Source: Pedobacter duraquae (lineage in GTDB: Bacteria; Bacteroidota; Bacteroidia; Sphingobacteriales; Sphingobacteriaceae). From it: 64,000 bases of DNA. A program made the translations under genes and the position numbers. Shown here piece after piece: positions 29,101 through 36,662 of the stretch (its first letter is position 1; every line of letters begins with the position of its first letter). The notes beneath the pieces are model-generated. The model had not been told where the DNA came from. It ran no database searches and saw only the letters and a program-made list of their open reading frames with translations. The stretch covers positions 558,001 to 622,000 of the forward strand of contig NZ_SNWM01000001.1 in assembly GCF_004362245.1 (NCBI RefSeq). Direction: 5' to 3'.

Positions 29101-29229
29101 GGGCACTTCGAGTTTGGGTAATAAATTATAGTTGAGACTAAAATAAGACCGTGCGCCGAATATAAACAACACGGTAAATATCACTACGATTAATAAGGGC
29201 CGCTTAACGGCAATTTCGGTTATAGACAT
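26104..29229 (-). CDS. RND efflux pump, inner-membrane subunit (AcrB-like)
   Basis: This 1041-residue proton-driven multidrug-type transporter has twelve helices and two large periplasmic loops. It begins MSITEIAVKRPLLIVVIFTVLF. Porter-domain motifs include YPGAAAAEVETSVTKKLEDAFSSIEGL. In helix 4 the paired acidic residues VGILVDDSIVVLENIYRHLE (near residue 400) are the conserved proton relay. A long C-terminal helix bundle includes the GMIMLLGLVSKNAILIVDF signature. It is co-transcribed with the adaptor (11 bases upstream) and TolC. The two-component pair encoded upstream on the same strand is its likely regulator. Confidence 0.96.
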   Translation of the reverse strand: MSITEIAVKRPLLIVVIFTVLFIFGARSYFSLNYNLLPKLEVPTVSVSTVYPGAAAAEVETSVTKKLEDAFSSIEGLDKITSTSQEGVSSVVIQLKTGTDVDKAERDIQRKADQAQNDLPDDIDKPVVNKINLEDAPVIKAGVTSNMAPRALYDFVDKQLLPILQNVNGVGQVNIIGGDERQIQVNIDQEKLKAYGLAIGQVTDALNNANQSFPAGRIETRDQQLSIRFDANVTSMEQIRGLIVQQRPKAGSVYLRDIAEVVDATAKTTAVNHIDGLPSIGVQIIKQTDANAVDVSEQVKKKFEEVEIQYKTQKLKFSVSSDQSVYTLKSADGVMEDLGLAVVIVGIVMLAFLHSFRSSMFVLIALPSSIIPTFIIMYFLGFSLNLMTLMAMSLVVGILVDDSIVVLENIYRHLEMGSDKRKAALDGRSEIGFTALAITLVDVVVFLPIAFSGGIIGSLLQEFSLVVVFSTLMSLFVSFTITPLLASRFGKIEEMNKNTLWGRINLGFENFIDAVKTDYGKLLLLLLHKKRWLLSGVIVLIFGAIALIPFGFIGAAFMPTADQGELMINLELAPSASIYQTNMVTQEAEKMIMKDSLVTKVFSSVGFVSGSVAGTSNNSNRSEITITLVDKKKRNMSAEEFGTYMQRKLSAAIPGAKITSAPTSLVGGATASPIQIGIKGVDLKEVRKVAEQYRAVVATVPGTRFVELSVKDQKEQVEVNLNREKMTLLGINASQVGAALQNAFSGNDKGKFKQSGNEYDILISLDQYDRSNINNVKNLSFTNADGQTFVLSQFAEVKSGLGESILERSDRLGTISVKSNVAGRPSGSVTKDIKEKVSGIKVPAGITVEYLGDAKNQGDAFGSLGFALVVAIVLVYLIMVALYENAVYPFVVLFSIPVALVGALLALALTMDTLNVFSIIGMIMLLGLVSKNAILIVDFTNQLKAEGKGVEEALLEAGKERLRPILMTTLAMILGMLPIALASGAGSEIKNGMAWVIIGGLTSSMILTLFVVPSMYLIVDKLIAKFKKKDTAGQLLLEAHN

Positions 29230-29240
29230 TGCTGCTAATT

Positions 29241-30299
29241 TTATTTGGAAATACTTACCTGTGTACCTTCTTTAAGGTTAATCTGGCCTGAGGTAACCAC
29301 CGTTTCACCGGCTTTCAGGCCGCTAAGCACCTGGATCATGTTGTTCATCTCCAGGCCTGTTTTTATCGGCTTTTGATGCACCACATTTTTTTCTACAACA
29401 TATACTGAAGCATCCTTGATACTTTCTGTCAGTGCTTCGCGCGGAATCAGCAAGATATCCTGCATGGTCTTCCTCGAGAAATCGGCATAAACAAATGTGC
29501 CTGATCTTAGGAGCGAACCTGCTTTATTCTCAGCAAGAATTTCTACAAGGTAGCTGTGTGTTTCGTCTGCCTGTGGACTGATAAACGTGATTTTACCAAT
29601 AAACAACTGGCCGGGATACACATCGGTGGTGATCTTTACCTGCTGTCCTTGTTTTGCCTGATAAACCTCAGTTTCCGTAAGATTTAGCTGCACCTTAGCC
29701 TGGGAAAGGTTGACTATAGTTGCAATCTCTGCTCCGGCGTTTGCAAAAACACCCTGTTCTAAAGGTTTACTGGCAATGGTACCGCTAGTTGGTGCCTTTA
29801 CTGCTGCATCAGAAATTTGTTTTTTGATCTGGCTTACTTGATTTGCAGCATCCAGATAATTCTGACGAACTTCATTTACCTTTTCCTGCGTCGCAGCTTC
29901 TCCAGCCAGTAACTCTGTATAAGTATCCAGGTCGCGACGCAATTTAGCGGCATTCGTCTGTGCCTTTTGCAAATCAAGCTGCATTAACCTGGTATCCATA
30001 ATCGCCAGGATCTGCCCCTCAGTCACATGGTCGCCAAGGTTAAAGCGCAACTGCTGGATGGTACCTCCAACGGTCGATAATACTTTCGCTTCCTTAAAGG
30101 GAGCGAGACTTCCCGTTTTAACGAGATTAATTTCCTGCTGCTGTTCCTTAACAGCGGCAACTTTGACCGGAATCCGAATAATGGAATCCTGAGCAGGCTG
30201 TTCTTTTTTATCAAGTTTACTTTTGTTGGAAGCGAGTTGAAAGATAATAAGTGCAACAAGCACGATAACGATCAGACCTAAGATGTATTTACGTTTCAT
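29241..30299 (-). CDS. RND efflux periplasmic adaptor (membrane fusion protein)
   Basis: This 352-residue periplasmic adaptor is held by an N-terminal helix (KYILGLIVIVLVALIIFQL). The order is lipoyl half-motif (LSTVGGTIQQLRFNLGDHVTEGQILAIMDT, about 75-105), alpha-hairpin (about 106-170), second lipoyl half (KAPTSGTIASKPLEQGVFANAGAEI) and beta-barrel domain (about 205-285). It bridges the RND pump and TolC. It starts two bases after the TolC stop, which indicates tight co-translation. The membrane anchor is not a lipobox, which sets it apart from AcrA. Confidence 0.94.
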   Translation of the reverse strand: MKRKYILGLIVIVLVALIIFQLASNKSKLDKKEQPAQDSIIRIPVKVAAVKEQQQEINLVKTGSLAPFKEAKVLSTVGGTIQQLRFNLGDHVTEGQILAIMDTRLMQLDLQKAQTNAAKLRRDLDTYTELLAGEAATQEKVNEVRQNYLDAANQVSQIKKQISDAAVKAPTSGTIASKPLEQGVFANAGAEIATIVNLSQAKVQLNLTETEVYQAKQGQQVKITTDVYPGQLFIGKITFISPQADETHSYLVEILAENKAGSLLRSGTFVYADFSRKTMQDILLIPREALTESIKDASVYVVEKNVVHQKPIKTGLEMNNMIQVLSGLKAGETVVTSGQINLKEGTQVSISK

Positions 30300-30301
30300 A
30301 T

Positions 30302-31633
30302 TTAGAGTGAAGTATAGAATGTTTTAAGACCGCCTGAAGCTTTCTCCAGATCCAGTCTGGCCTGTAAATAGCTGTAGAGTGAATTGAGGTAGTTATTCTG
30401 TGATTCCTTAATGGAGTTCTGCGCATTCAACCATTCAGTGAGGTTTTCAACCCCTTTTCGAAACTGAAGATCTGTAGTTTTGAAAACCGACTGTGCCAGT
30501 TCGATATTTCGTTTGTCGCTTTCCAAACTACTTTCTGCCTTTACCATTTTGGTTCTTGCGTTTTCATATTCCAGGGTGTATTTGCCTTCGTCAAGCTTCA
30601 GGTTTTCTATGGCGTTGAGGCTTTTATATTTCGCCTGACTATATTGGGCGTTACGCTTGAAGAAATCAAAAAGTGGAATACTCAACTTTAAACCTACTGC
30701 CGAATACGCATTAAGTTCACTAAAAGCGGGTCCTATGGTACTTCCAAACCCGTTAGCCCCATATCTTGCATAGCCGGTAAGTTTGGGAAGCCACCCTGCT
30801 TTGATCCGCTGCTGATCAATTTCTAGCAACTTAGAATTTACGGTTGAGAGCTGGTAGTCTACCCTGTTCCCAACTTCAAAGCTGGTGTTACCAGGGGTTT
30901 TTAATACTACAGGCATCACGTCTTTTTGAGAAACACTGTCGACAGGAAGTTCTGACGCCATTGGAAAGCCCATTTCGTATTTAAGCTGATTCTCGGCAAG
31001 TGCCAGGTTACTCTCAGAAACACGAATCTGTGATACCGCATTGTTGTAGTCTACCGTAACCTTGTCCAAATCCTTTTTTAGTGTAACACCCTTCTCTACC
31101 TGTAATTTATAAACCTCCATTTGCTTACGGTAGGTTTCCAGATTAGATTTCAAAAGACGCAACTGCTCCCTGTAAACATAAATCTGGTAATATGCATTGC
31201 CGATGTTATAAATGATTGTTTCCTGGCTCTGCTTAACATTAAGATCTGCCTGCTGCCGACTATATTTATTTGCCTTAAGGCCATTTAATAACGACTGATC
31301 GTAAATGGTCTGATCCAGCTGTGCCGATCCGTTGGTGTTGTACTTCTGACTAAAAGCCACACGTATATCCGTAGGGCCAAATACGCCTGCCGGAATAATT
31401 GATTCCTGAACTTTAAGGTTGTCATCTAATGTACCTGTCAGGCTGATTTTTGGAAGATAATCTGAAAGTGCTTCCTTAGCCTTAGCATCAGCAGCCTTCT
31501 TTTCATTTTCGTAAACTATGGTATTGCGATTATTCTTGAGCCCATATTCGATGCAATCTTTCAATCCCCAGGTTTGCGCAAACAGCGGAAAGGGTAAGAG
31601 ATACATCAAACCAAATATTACCTTTTTTTTCAT
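30302..31633 (-). CDS. TolC-family outer-membrane efflux channel
   Basis: This 443-residue outer-membrane channel has a signal peptide (MKKKVIFGLMYLLPFPLFAQ). Two OEP repeats follow, with long coiled-coil helices (for example KSNLETYRKQMEVYKLQVEKGVTLKKDLDKVTVDYNNAVSQIRVSE) and the C-terminal helix pair NLTEWLNAQNSIKESQNNYLNSLYSYLQARLDLEKASG. It is the first gene of the operon TolC, adaptor, RND pump. This order is usual in Bacteroidota. A TAnnTTTG promoter element lies at 31689-31696. Confidence 0.94.
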   Translation of the reverse strand: MKKKVIFGLMYLLPFPLFAQTWGLKDCIEYGLKNNRNTIVYENEKKAADAKAKEALSDYLPKISLTGTLDDNLKVQESIIPAGVFGPTDIRVAFSQKYNTNGSAQLDQTIYDQSLLNGLKANKYSRQQADLNVKQSQETIIYNIGNAYYQIYVYREQLRLLKSNLETYRKQMEVYKLQVEKGVTLKKDLDKVTVDYNNAVSQIRVSESNLALAENQLKYEMGFPMASELPVDSVSQKDVMPVVLKTPGNTSFEVGNRVDYQLSTVNSKLLEIDQQRIKAGWLPKLTGYARYGANGFGSTIGPAFSELNAYSAVGLKLSIPLFDFFKRNAQYSQAKYKSLNAIENLKLDEGKYTLEYENARTKMVKAESSLESDKRNIELAQSVFKTTDLQFRKGVENLTEWLNAQNSIKESQNNYLNSLYSYLQARLDLEKASGGLKTFYTSL

Positions 31634-31688
31634 ATTTTACTTTTGATTCGTATTGGGCAATAGCGCTGAAGGCATTTACCAATTGATT

Positions 31689-31696
31689 CAAAAGTA
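31689..31696 (-). promoter_or_regulatory. -7 promoter element for TolC operon
   Basis: TACTTTTG on the minus strand matches TAnnTTTG and would start a transcript near 31685, about 51 bases before the TolC ATG. The element is short and could occur by chance, but the spacing is right. No upstream -33 box was clear. Confidence 0.5.
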
Positions 31697-31811
31697 TAGA
31701 GATAATAGGCCCTGATTTGAAATTTAGAGCTGAAGCAGCCAAAATGAAGAATGAAACGTACAAAAAACAAAATAGATGGAAATTGACTATCTCTGTAAAG
31801 AAGTCAACAAC

Positions 31812-32573
31812 CTACTGTTCCATCCATTTCAAAAACGGCTGGGCTTTAGCCCTCCCGATAATGATCTTTTCCGGAGCTTCGCTGCTGGTAACTACATAGA
31901 GCTTGCGGTTAAAATAATGCTCTATATTGTTGATATATTCCCTGTTCACGATAAACTTTCTGTTCGCCCTAAAAAATTGATGGGGATTAAGCATAGATTC
32001 CAATTGCTCTATTGTGTATTGCACGATATAGCTTTTTTCATTCGAAGTATGCAGATACACCGAGCCATTGGAAGCGTAGATAAACTGAATATCAACAACC
32101 CGGACAGGTATAATCTTTTCTCTAAAGTAAGCAAGGATATTTTGCTTATAGCCGGTATCCATCTGGGCGATTACCTTATTCAGGTTTTGAGCAGTCTGAG
32201 CACCTGCATGCAGTGGTTCTTTAAGGCGATGGTATTTATCAAGACTTTTTTGAAGCATGGTCTCTTCGATAGGCTTCAAAAGATAATCCACACTATTAGA
32301 CTCAAATGCCCGGATAGCGTATTCATCAAAAGCGGTGCAAAAAATTACCGGGGCATCCGTTTGAAGTTCTTTAAAAATCTCAAAGCTCAGACCGTCCCCC
32401 AACTGGATGTCTGAAAAGATGAGATCTGGTGTAGGATTTTTTTTCAACCAATCTATCGCTGTGGCTACTGAACTGAGTATTGCCTCAACGATAATTTCAT
32501 CATCCAGACTCTGCAGGATAGACTTCAGCTCCTTTGCTGTTTTTAATTCATCTTCAATGATTACTACTTTCAT
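31812..32573 (-). CDS. LytTR-family response regulator
   Basis: This 253-residue two-component regulator has a receiver domain at residues 1-120 with acidic pocket EDE at 7-9 and phosphoacceptor Asp55 in FSDIQL. A conserved Lys in DYLLKPIE completes the pocket. The C-terminal LytTR DNA-binding domain spans about 150-253 and has the beta-strand pattern VVDIQFIYASNGSVYLHTSNEKSYIVQYTIEQLESML with FRANRKFIVNREYI. The start codon overlaps the kinase stop by four bases (ATGA), so the two are translated together. Genes downstream on the same strand encode an RND efflux system, its likely target. No target site was identified. Confidence 0.94.
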   Translation of the reverse strand: MKVVIIEDELKTAKELKSILQSLDDEIIVEAILSSVATAIDWLKKNPTPDLIFSDIQLGDGLSFEIFKELQTDAPVIFCTAFDEYAIRAFESNSVDYLLKPIEETMLQKSLDKYHRLKEPLHAGAQTAQNLNKVIAQMDTGYKQNILAYFREKIIPVRVVDIQFIYASNGSVYLHTSNEKSYIVQYTIEQLESMLNPHQFFRANRKFIVNREYINNIEHYFNRKLYVVTSSEAPEKIIIGRAKAQPFLKWMEQ

Positions 32574-33583
32574 TTTTGCAGAAGGGGTATGGTTACAGAA
32601 AATATATGCTCGTTTTTAATAATCTCGATGGGCCGCTTAACGAGCAATTTGTAGCGTTCGGTAATATTCTTCAGACCATTTCCTGTACCTTCAGGTTTAA
32701 TCTTTTTAGGTTGAAAATTATTTTCAACAATCAACGCAGGCGTATTATCAGTTCTAATCGATATGTGTAGCGGCTGCTCCAAAGAAATCGCATTATGCTT
32801 TGTCGCGTTTTCTATTAGCAATTGCAATGACAATGCTGGTACAAACAATTTTAGGTGCTCTTCCTGCACCTGAATATCAACTTTAAGTCCATCTTCAAAA
32901 CGCTCGTTCATGATATAAAGATAAGACCTGATAAAGTTAATCTCATCAATCAGCGGAGTAAGATACTCTTCATTGAAGTTGAGCACATACCGATATACTG
33001 TGGCCAGCTGTACAACATAATTCTTTGTAGGCTGGTCTGTAGCAATCGTTTTCAAGGTGCTCAAGGAATTAAAGAGGAAATGTGGACTTATTTGCTGTTG
33101 TAATGAGATCAGTTGTGCACGAAGATGGGCCTGCCCCAGGATTTCATTTTCCAGTTTAGTTTCCTGCAAAGCGGCATTGGTATGGGTACTATAAAATACC
33201 ACATAACATACCAGACTTAAAAAAAATGATCCGGTAAAATGTAGTTTAAGGTCAGACAAATTATCATACAAAACAACCCTGGTAGCCAACACATTGGGTG
33301 GCAAAAAAGTAAAAAAAAGATAGCCAGCGACGAATGATGCGATAATTGATAAGAGCACACTGATCACAAACTTTGAATAAATGGTTAGCGAGTTGACTTT
33401 ATGCAGAAAGAAGTATCCAATAATGAGCCAACAAATAAAAATTGAGCCAGCCAGTTGGAATCCATAATTTATAAACTGCCAATATGGGTATTCACTGATC
33501 GTTTCTTGTCTTAACAAGAGTGTGCTGATTGTTAAAATTCCTGTAAGGATGAAAAACCACTTGATCTGGTAGGATTTAAACAT
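32570..33583 (-). CDS. LytS/YehU-type sensor histidine kinase
   Basis: This 337-residue membrane kinase has four helices in the first 150 residues (FFILTGILTISTLLL, LAGSIFICWLIIGYFFL, FVISVLLSIIASFVAGYLFF, FFLSLVCYVVFY). A His_kinase domain (pattern QQQISPHFLFNSLSTLKTIA) with the phospho-His in PHFLFN follows. A GHKL ATPase with LLIENATKHNAIS and GNGLKNITERYKLL completes it. It partners with the LytTR regulator it overlaps. The longer frame up to 33739 adds a Cys- and Phe-rich stretch that looks non-coding, so I place the start at MFKSYQIKW. A TAnnTTTG element touches this ATG, which suggests a leaderless transcript. Confidence 0.88.
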   Translation of the reverse strand: MFKSYQIKWFFILTGILTISTLLLRQETISEYPYWQFINYGFQLAGSIFICWLIIGYFFLHKVNSLTIYSKFVISVLLSIIASFVAGYLFFTFLPPNVLATRVVLYDNLSDLKLHFTGSFFLSLVCYVVFYSTHTNAALQETKLENEILGQAHLRAQLISLQQQISPHFLFNSLSTLKTIATDQPTKNYVVQLATVYRYVLNFNEEYLTPLIDEINFIRSYLYIMNERFEDGLKVDIQVQEEHLKLFVPALSLQLLIENATKHNAISLEQPLHISIRTDNTPALIVENNFQPKKIKPEGTGNGLKNITERYKLLVKRPIEIIKNEHIFSVTIPLLQK

Positions 33584-33586
33584 CTG

Positions 33587-33594
33587 CAAATGTA
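33587..33594 (-). promoter_or_regulatory. -7 element directly before kinase ATG
   Basis: TACATTTG (minus strand) lies three bases before the kinase start at 33583. If it acts as a -7 box, transcription begins at or next to the A of the ATG. This supports the shorter start and a leaderless mRNA. Confidence 0.4.
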
Positions 33595-33771
33595 TTGGAA
33601 AAAATTTAAGGAGTTGCCCAGATTTGCAACAGAATAGCCAATCTTGAGATTGAAACGGACAAAAAAACCAATGACAAGTAAAAACAGTAAAATAAAAAAA
33701 TAAGACGCTAAACACGTCAAGTAAAACAGTATAAGACAAGTGTAAGAACGCTAATAAAACATTATCGACAA

Positions 33772-33900
33772 ATTATAGGCAAACGGGGCACACACGGGGG
33801 GTTGACGCGCCCTTGACGCGGCATTATCCCGGCTACAGGGCGCGTTAACGCCTTGTGGGGGCCGCCTCCGATACGTTTGTGGGGTCTGTATGCCTACAAT
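33772..33900. other. GC-rich intergenic element with nested inverted repeats
   Basis: The 470-base gap between the kinase and SDR genes contains a GC-rich block in otherwise AT-rich DNA. ATTATAGGCA (33772-33781) and TGCCTACAAT (33891-33900) form an outer inverted repeat with one mismatch. GTTGACGCGCCCT (33801-33813) and AGGGCGCGTTAAC (33837-33849) form a 13-bp inner one with one mismatch. TTGACGCG is repeated at 33802 and 33813, and TTGTGGGG at 33853 and 33877. No open frame is evident. It could be a small mobile or REP-like element, a structured RNA or an operator cluster. The rest of the gap shows nothing I can assign. Confidence 0.45.
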
Positions 33901-34053
33901 AAGCTAACAAACTCTCCCACAGACTGTAACACCCATAATCATATGATCGCCACCTTCAAAAACTGAGCTTTTTAACAAAGCAACTTTGAACTCCGCAGCA
34001 AAGCTATCTAGCGCATTGCTCCGCATCTTTGTCTAAATAAAAATCTCAAGAAA

Positions 34054-34947
34054 ATGAAAAAAGTATGGTTTATAACAGGAAGCTCCAAAGGGCTTGGAAA
34101 AAGCCTGACGGAAGAAGTACTGCGAAATGGCGATAACGTTGTTGCTACGGCAAGAAATCCTGAACAATTGAATGAACTGGCTAAAAGCTACCCAGATCAG
34201 ATATTGACATTGGCACTTGATGTCAGTGATGCGTCGCAGATTACTTTGGCTATAAAGGCTGCGATAGCACACTTTGGTAGGATCGACGTCTTGGTTAATA
34301 ATGCCGGATTTGGCATCACCGGAGCTGCAGAAGCATTTACAGAGGATCAGGTAAAAAGCCAGCTGGACGTTAACTTATATGCGCCTATAGCGATCACGCG
34401 TGCTGTTCTGCCTTTTATGCGCAATCAACGTTCAGGCCATATCTTACAGATCAGTTCTGTTGGCGGAAGAGTGGGCAACGCCGGATTAACGATGTATCAG
34501 GCAGCGAAATTCGGGTTATCAGGCTTTTCTGAAGCGTTGAGCAAGGAAGTTGCTCCTTTAGGAATTAAGGTTACCTCTGTGGAACCCGGTGGATTTCGTA
34601 CGGATTGGGCCGGTCCATCAATGTCCTTTGCCGAAGATATAGCCGGATATGAAGGCACAGTAGGCGGAATTAAAGATTTCCTCCTGTCAGGAAAATTTAC
34701 ACCTATGGGAGATCCTGCTAAAGCAGCCAAAGTGATGTTTGATCTGGTACAAAATCCAGAGCCTCCCCTTCACTTGATATTGGGTAGCGAAGCAGCGGCC
34801 ATCTTAAGGAATGCTGACGAACAGAGAAAGGCCGAATTTGAAAAATGGATGCCAGTAACGGTTTCGACAGATCATGATGATGCTATAAATATGTTCGAAT
34901 CTGAGGAAGGGAAAAAATACCTGAGCCAAAAAGGCATTAAACTGTAA
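34054..34947 (+). CDS. Short-chain dehydrogenase/reductase (classical SDR)
   Basis: This 297-residue NAD(P)-dependent oxidoreductase has the Rossmann motif TGSSKGLGKS (residues 8-17) and NNAG motif (VNNAGFG). The catalytic Ser is in ISSVGGRVG and the YxxxK pair is in MYQAAKFGL. Ser and Lys/Arg after the first strand and ATARNPEQL at strand 2 suggest NADPH preference. The C-terminal part (HLILGSEAAAIL) resembles the YusZ/oxidoreductase branch that is often paired with a regulator. The substrate is unknown. The AraC-type regulator gene follows by about 40 bases on the same strand and probably controls it. Confidence 0.93.
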   Translation: MKKVWFITGSSKGLGKSLTEEVLRNGDNVVATARNPEQLNELAKSYPDQILTLALDVSDASQITLAIKAAIAHFGRIDVLVNNAGFGITGAAEAFTEDQVKSQLDVNLYAPIAITRAVLPFMRNQRSGHILQISSVGGRVGNAGLTMYQAAKFGLSGFSEALSKEVAPLGIKVTSVEPGGFRTDWAGPSMSFAEDIAGYEGTVGGIKDFLLSGKFTPMGDPAKAAKVMFDLVQNPEPPLHLILGSEAAAILRNADEQRKAEFEKWMPVTVSTDHDDAINMFESEEGKKYLSQKGIKL

Positions 34948-34986
34948 TTGATTAGTTTTAGAAATCTATTACCTATTTTAGTACAA

Positions 34987-35802
34987 ATGAACTCAGAGAA
35001 AGAGAAAAAAAATGCCTCAGGTATCGTGTACTCTTGTTACTATCAAAGAAGCAGGGAGGGCGAACATTTTGTAGCTGAGCATGTTTTAAGTTATCAGATT
35101 TCAGGTTTTTTGGTACTTAGTGACGGCACTAGAGACTATCCATCTGAACAAGGTTCTATACGTTTTGTGAAGAGAAATCAATTGTTGAAATTCGTTAAGC
35201 AGCCGCCGGCAAATGGTGAGTTTAAATCCTTGTCCATCTACCTCAGTCAGCAGATCCTAAAAGATTTTAGCAGGGAATATCATATCCAAGCAGCGCATAA
35301 AGAATACGACCGGCCAATCTCCACAATTACGACAAGCCCTTTACTGAAAAGTTTTATGGATTCGTTATTGCTTTATCATAATGCAGATAGCCTGAAAAAC
35401 CCGGATTTAATTGATCTAAAGATTAAGGAACTACTGATACTCTTGCTTCAGGCAGATCCGGAGCTTAAAAATGTACTGTTCGATTTCAATGAGCCTCATA
35501 AAATGGATCTGGAGGCTTTTATGAACAAAAATTACCATTTCAACGTACACCTGGAGAGGTTTGCCTATTTAACAGGAAGAAGTCTGGCGTCCTTTAAAAG
35601 AGATTTTGAAAAGGCATTCGGTCAGACGCCGGGAAAATGGCTGCAGCATAAACGGCTACAGGAAGCATATTATCTGATCTCGTCAAAGGGAAGAACAGCA
35701 TCTGATGTTTACCTGGATCTTGGATTTGAGGACCTGTCCCATTTTTCTTTTGCCTTTAAAAAGCAATTTGGCATATCACCAACTAAAATTGCGTCAATAT
35801 AA
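34987..35802 (+). CDS. AraC-family transcriptional regulator
   Basis: This 271-residue regulator has an N-terminal beta-rich sensing domain (VLSYQISGFLVLSDGTRDYPSEQGSIRFVKRNQLLKFVKQPP, as in cupin-type AraC proteins). The C-terminal double helix-turn-helix is FAYLTGRSLASFKRDFEKAFGQTPGKWLQHKRLQEAYYLI ... DVYLDLGFEDLSHFSFAFKKQFGISP, matching the AraC signature. I start it at ATG 34987; the open frame upstream begins only at a TTG right after the SDR stop. It likely regulates the SDR gene or its own unit. A terminator follows at 35810. Confidence 0.93.
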   Translation: MNSEKEKKNASGIVYSCYYQRSREGEHFVAEHVLSYQISGFLVLSDGTRDYPSEQGSIRFVKRNQLLKFVKQPPANGEFKSLSIYLSQQILKDFSREYHIQAAHKEYDRPISTITTSPLLKSFMDSLLLYHNADSLKNPDLIDLKIKELLILLLQADPELKNVLFDFNEPHKMDLEAFMNKNYHFNVHLERFAYLTGRSLASFKRDFEKAFGQTPGKWLQHKRLQEAYYLISSKGRTASDVYLDLGFEDLSHFSFAFKKQFGISPTKIASI

Positions 35803-35809
35803 AAAAGAA

Positions 35810-35846
35810 CACCGGAGGCTCTACAAACTCCGGTGAATCTTCTCTC
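35810..35846 (+). terminator. Terminator after AraC gene
   Basis: CACCGGAG pairs with CTCCGGTG (10-base loop), followed by a pyrimidine-rich tract TCTTCTCTCTTTT. It lies eight bases after the AraC stop. Confidence 0.75.
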
Positions 35847-36055
35847 TTTTCGTAGTCTTGCTTATAAACTAACAATGCAGCACTGAAGATTTGATATATC
35901 CATCCTTGCAATATCAAAAACTATATATAATCAATCGATTCGTGAAATGACGATATATAGTAAATTGAACAAAGAAAAATAAACATAATACACTAAATAT
36001 CAATACATTTAAGCTTGGTATTGTAATTGGATATGCGTTATCAGAGTATACCCAA

Positions 36056-36658
36056 ATGAAGCTTACTAAAACATACGGACTGTCCACAATTTTCCTATTA
36101 ACTTTTATCGCCGGGTATTGTGACTCAGTGACGCTATTTTCTTCTGGTTTTTTATCAGTACATGTTTTTGGAAACATCATTTTAGCAGCCTATCAATTTT
36201 TCGACGGCAATTTGAACATTGCATTTACCCAACTCATTACCGTTCCAATCTACGCAGCGTCTATTCTGGCTGTACAATCCATAACCTATAGAAACCAGGC
36301 AAACTTCAACCCTATTCGTGTATCCGGTCTTTCTTTGATGCTTATAGGACTATTCGCTTTTCTAACGGAGAATTTTCTAGACGCTGCCGATAGCGTAGGG
36401 GGACAAATCCTTTGCTTTATGGTAATATTCGTCGTTTCTTTTCTTCGGTATACAAGTTTTAGAAGAATAAAGTACAATGTAATATTTAATAGTTCGCAGA
36501 CTACCCGTGCGGGTAAGTTCTACACCCACCGCATGTTTTTTTCAGCATTGGCTTTTTTAACTGGCTTCCTGTTCGGCGGCGTTACCGGACATCTTTTTGG
36601 TTTGAGTGCGATTGCCTTGGCTGGCATTATCCTATTTTTAGCCACTATAAATGATTAA
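36056..36658 (+). CDS. DUF1275 (YoaK-like) membrane protein
   Basis: This 200-residue inner-membrane protein has about six hydrophobic helices. The N-terminal pattern [33 protein letters not shown] fits DUF1275, where a helix with Ala-Gly-x-x-Asp is followed by a GxF...TGN-like element. The C-terminal helices contain [22 protein letters not shown]. The role of this family is not established; transport is assumed. Its stop at 36658 sits four bases before the start of the kinase gene, so the two are probably one transcript. Confidence 0.75.
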   Translation: MKLTKTYGLSTIFLLTFIAGYCDSVTLFSSGFLSVHVFGNIILAAYQFFDGNLNIAFTQLITVPIYAASILAVQSITYRNQANFNPIRVSGLSLMLIGLFAFLTENFLDAADSVGGQILCFMVIFVVSFLRYTSFRRIKYNVIFNSSQTTRAGKFYTHRMFFSALAFLTGFLFGGVTGHLFGLSAIALAGIILFLATIND

Positions 36659-36662
36659 TCGC

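Noticed and set aside
31776..32414. Long plus-strand frame (212 codons)
   Set aside because: It is antisense to the LytTR regulator, whose domains are complete.
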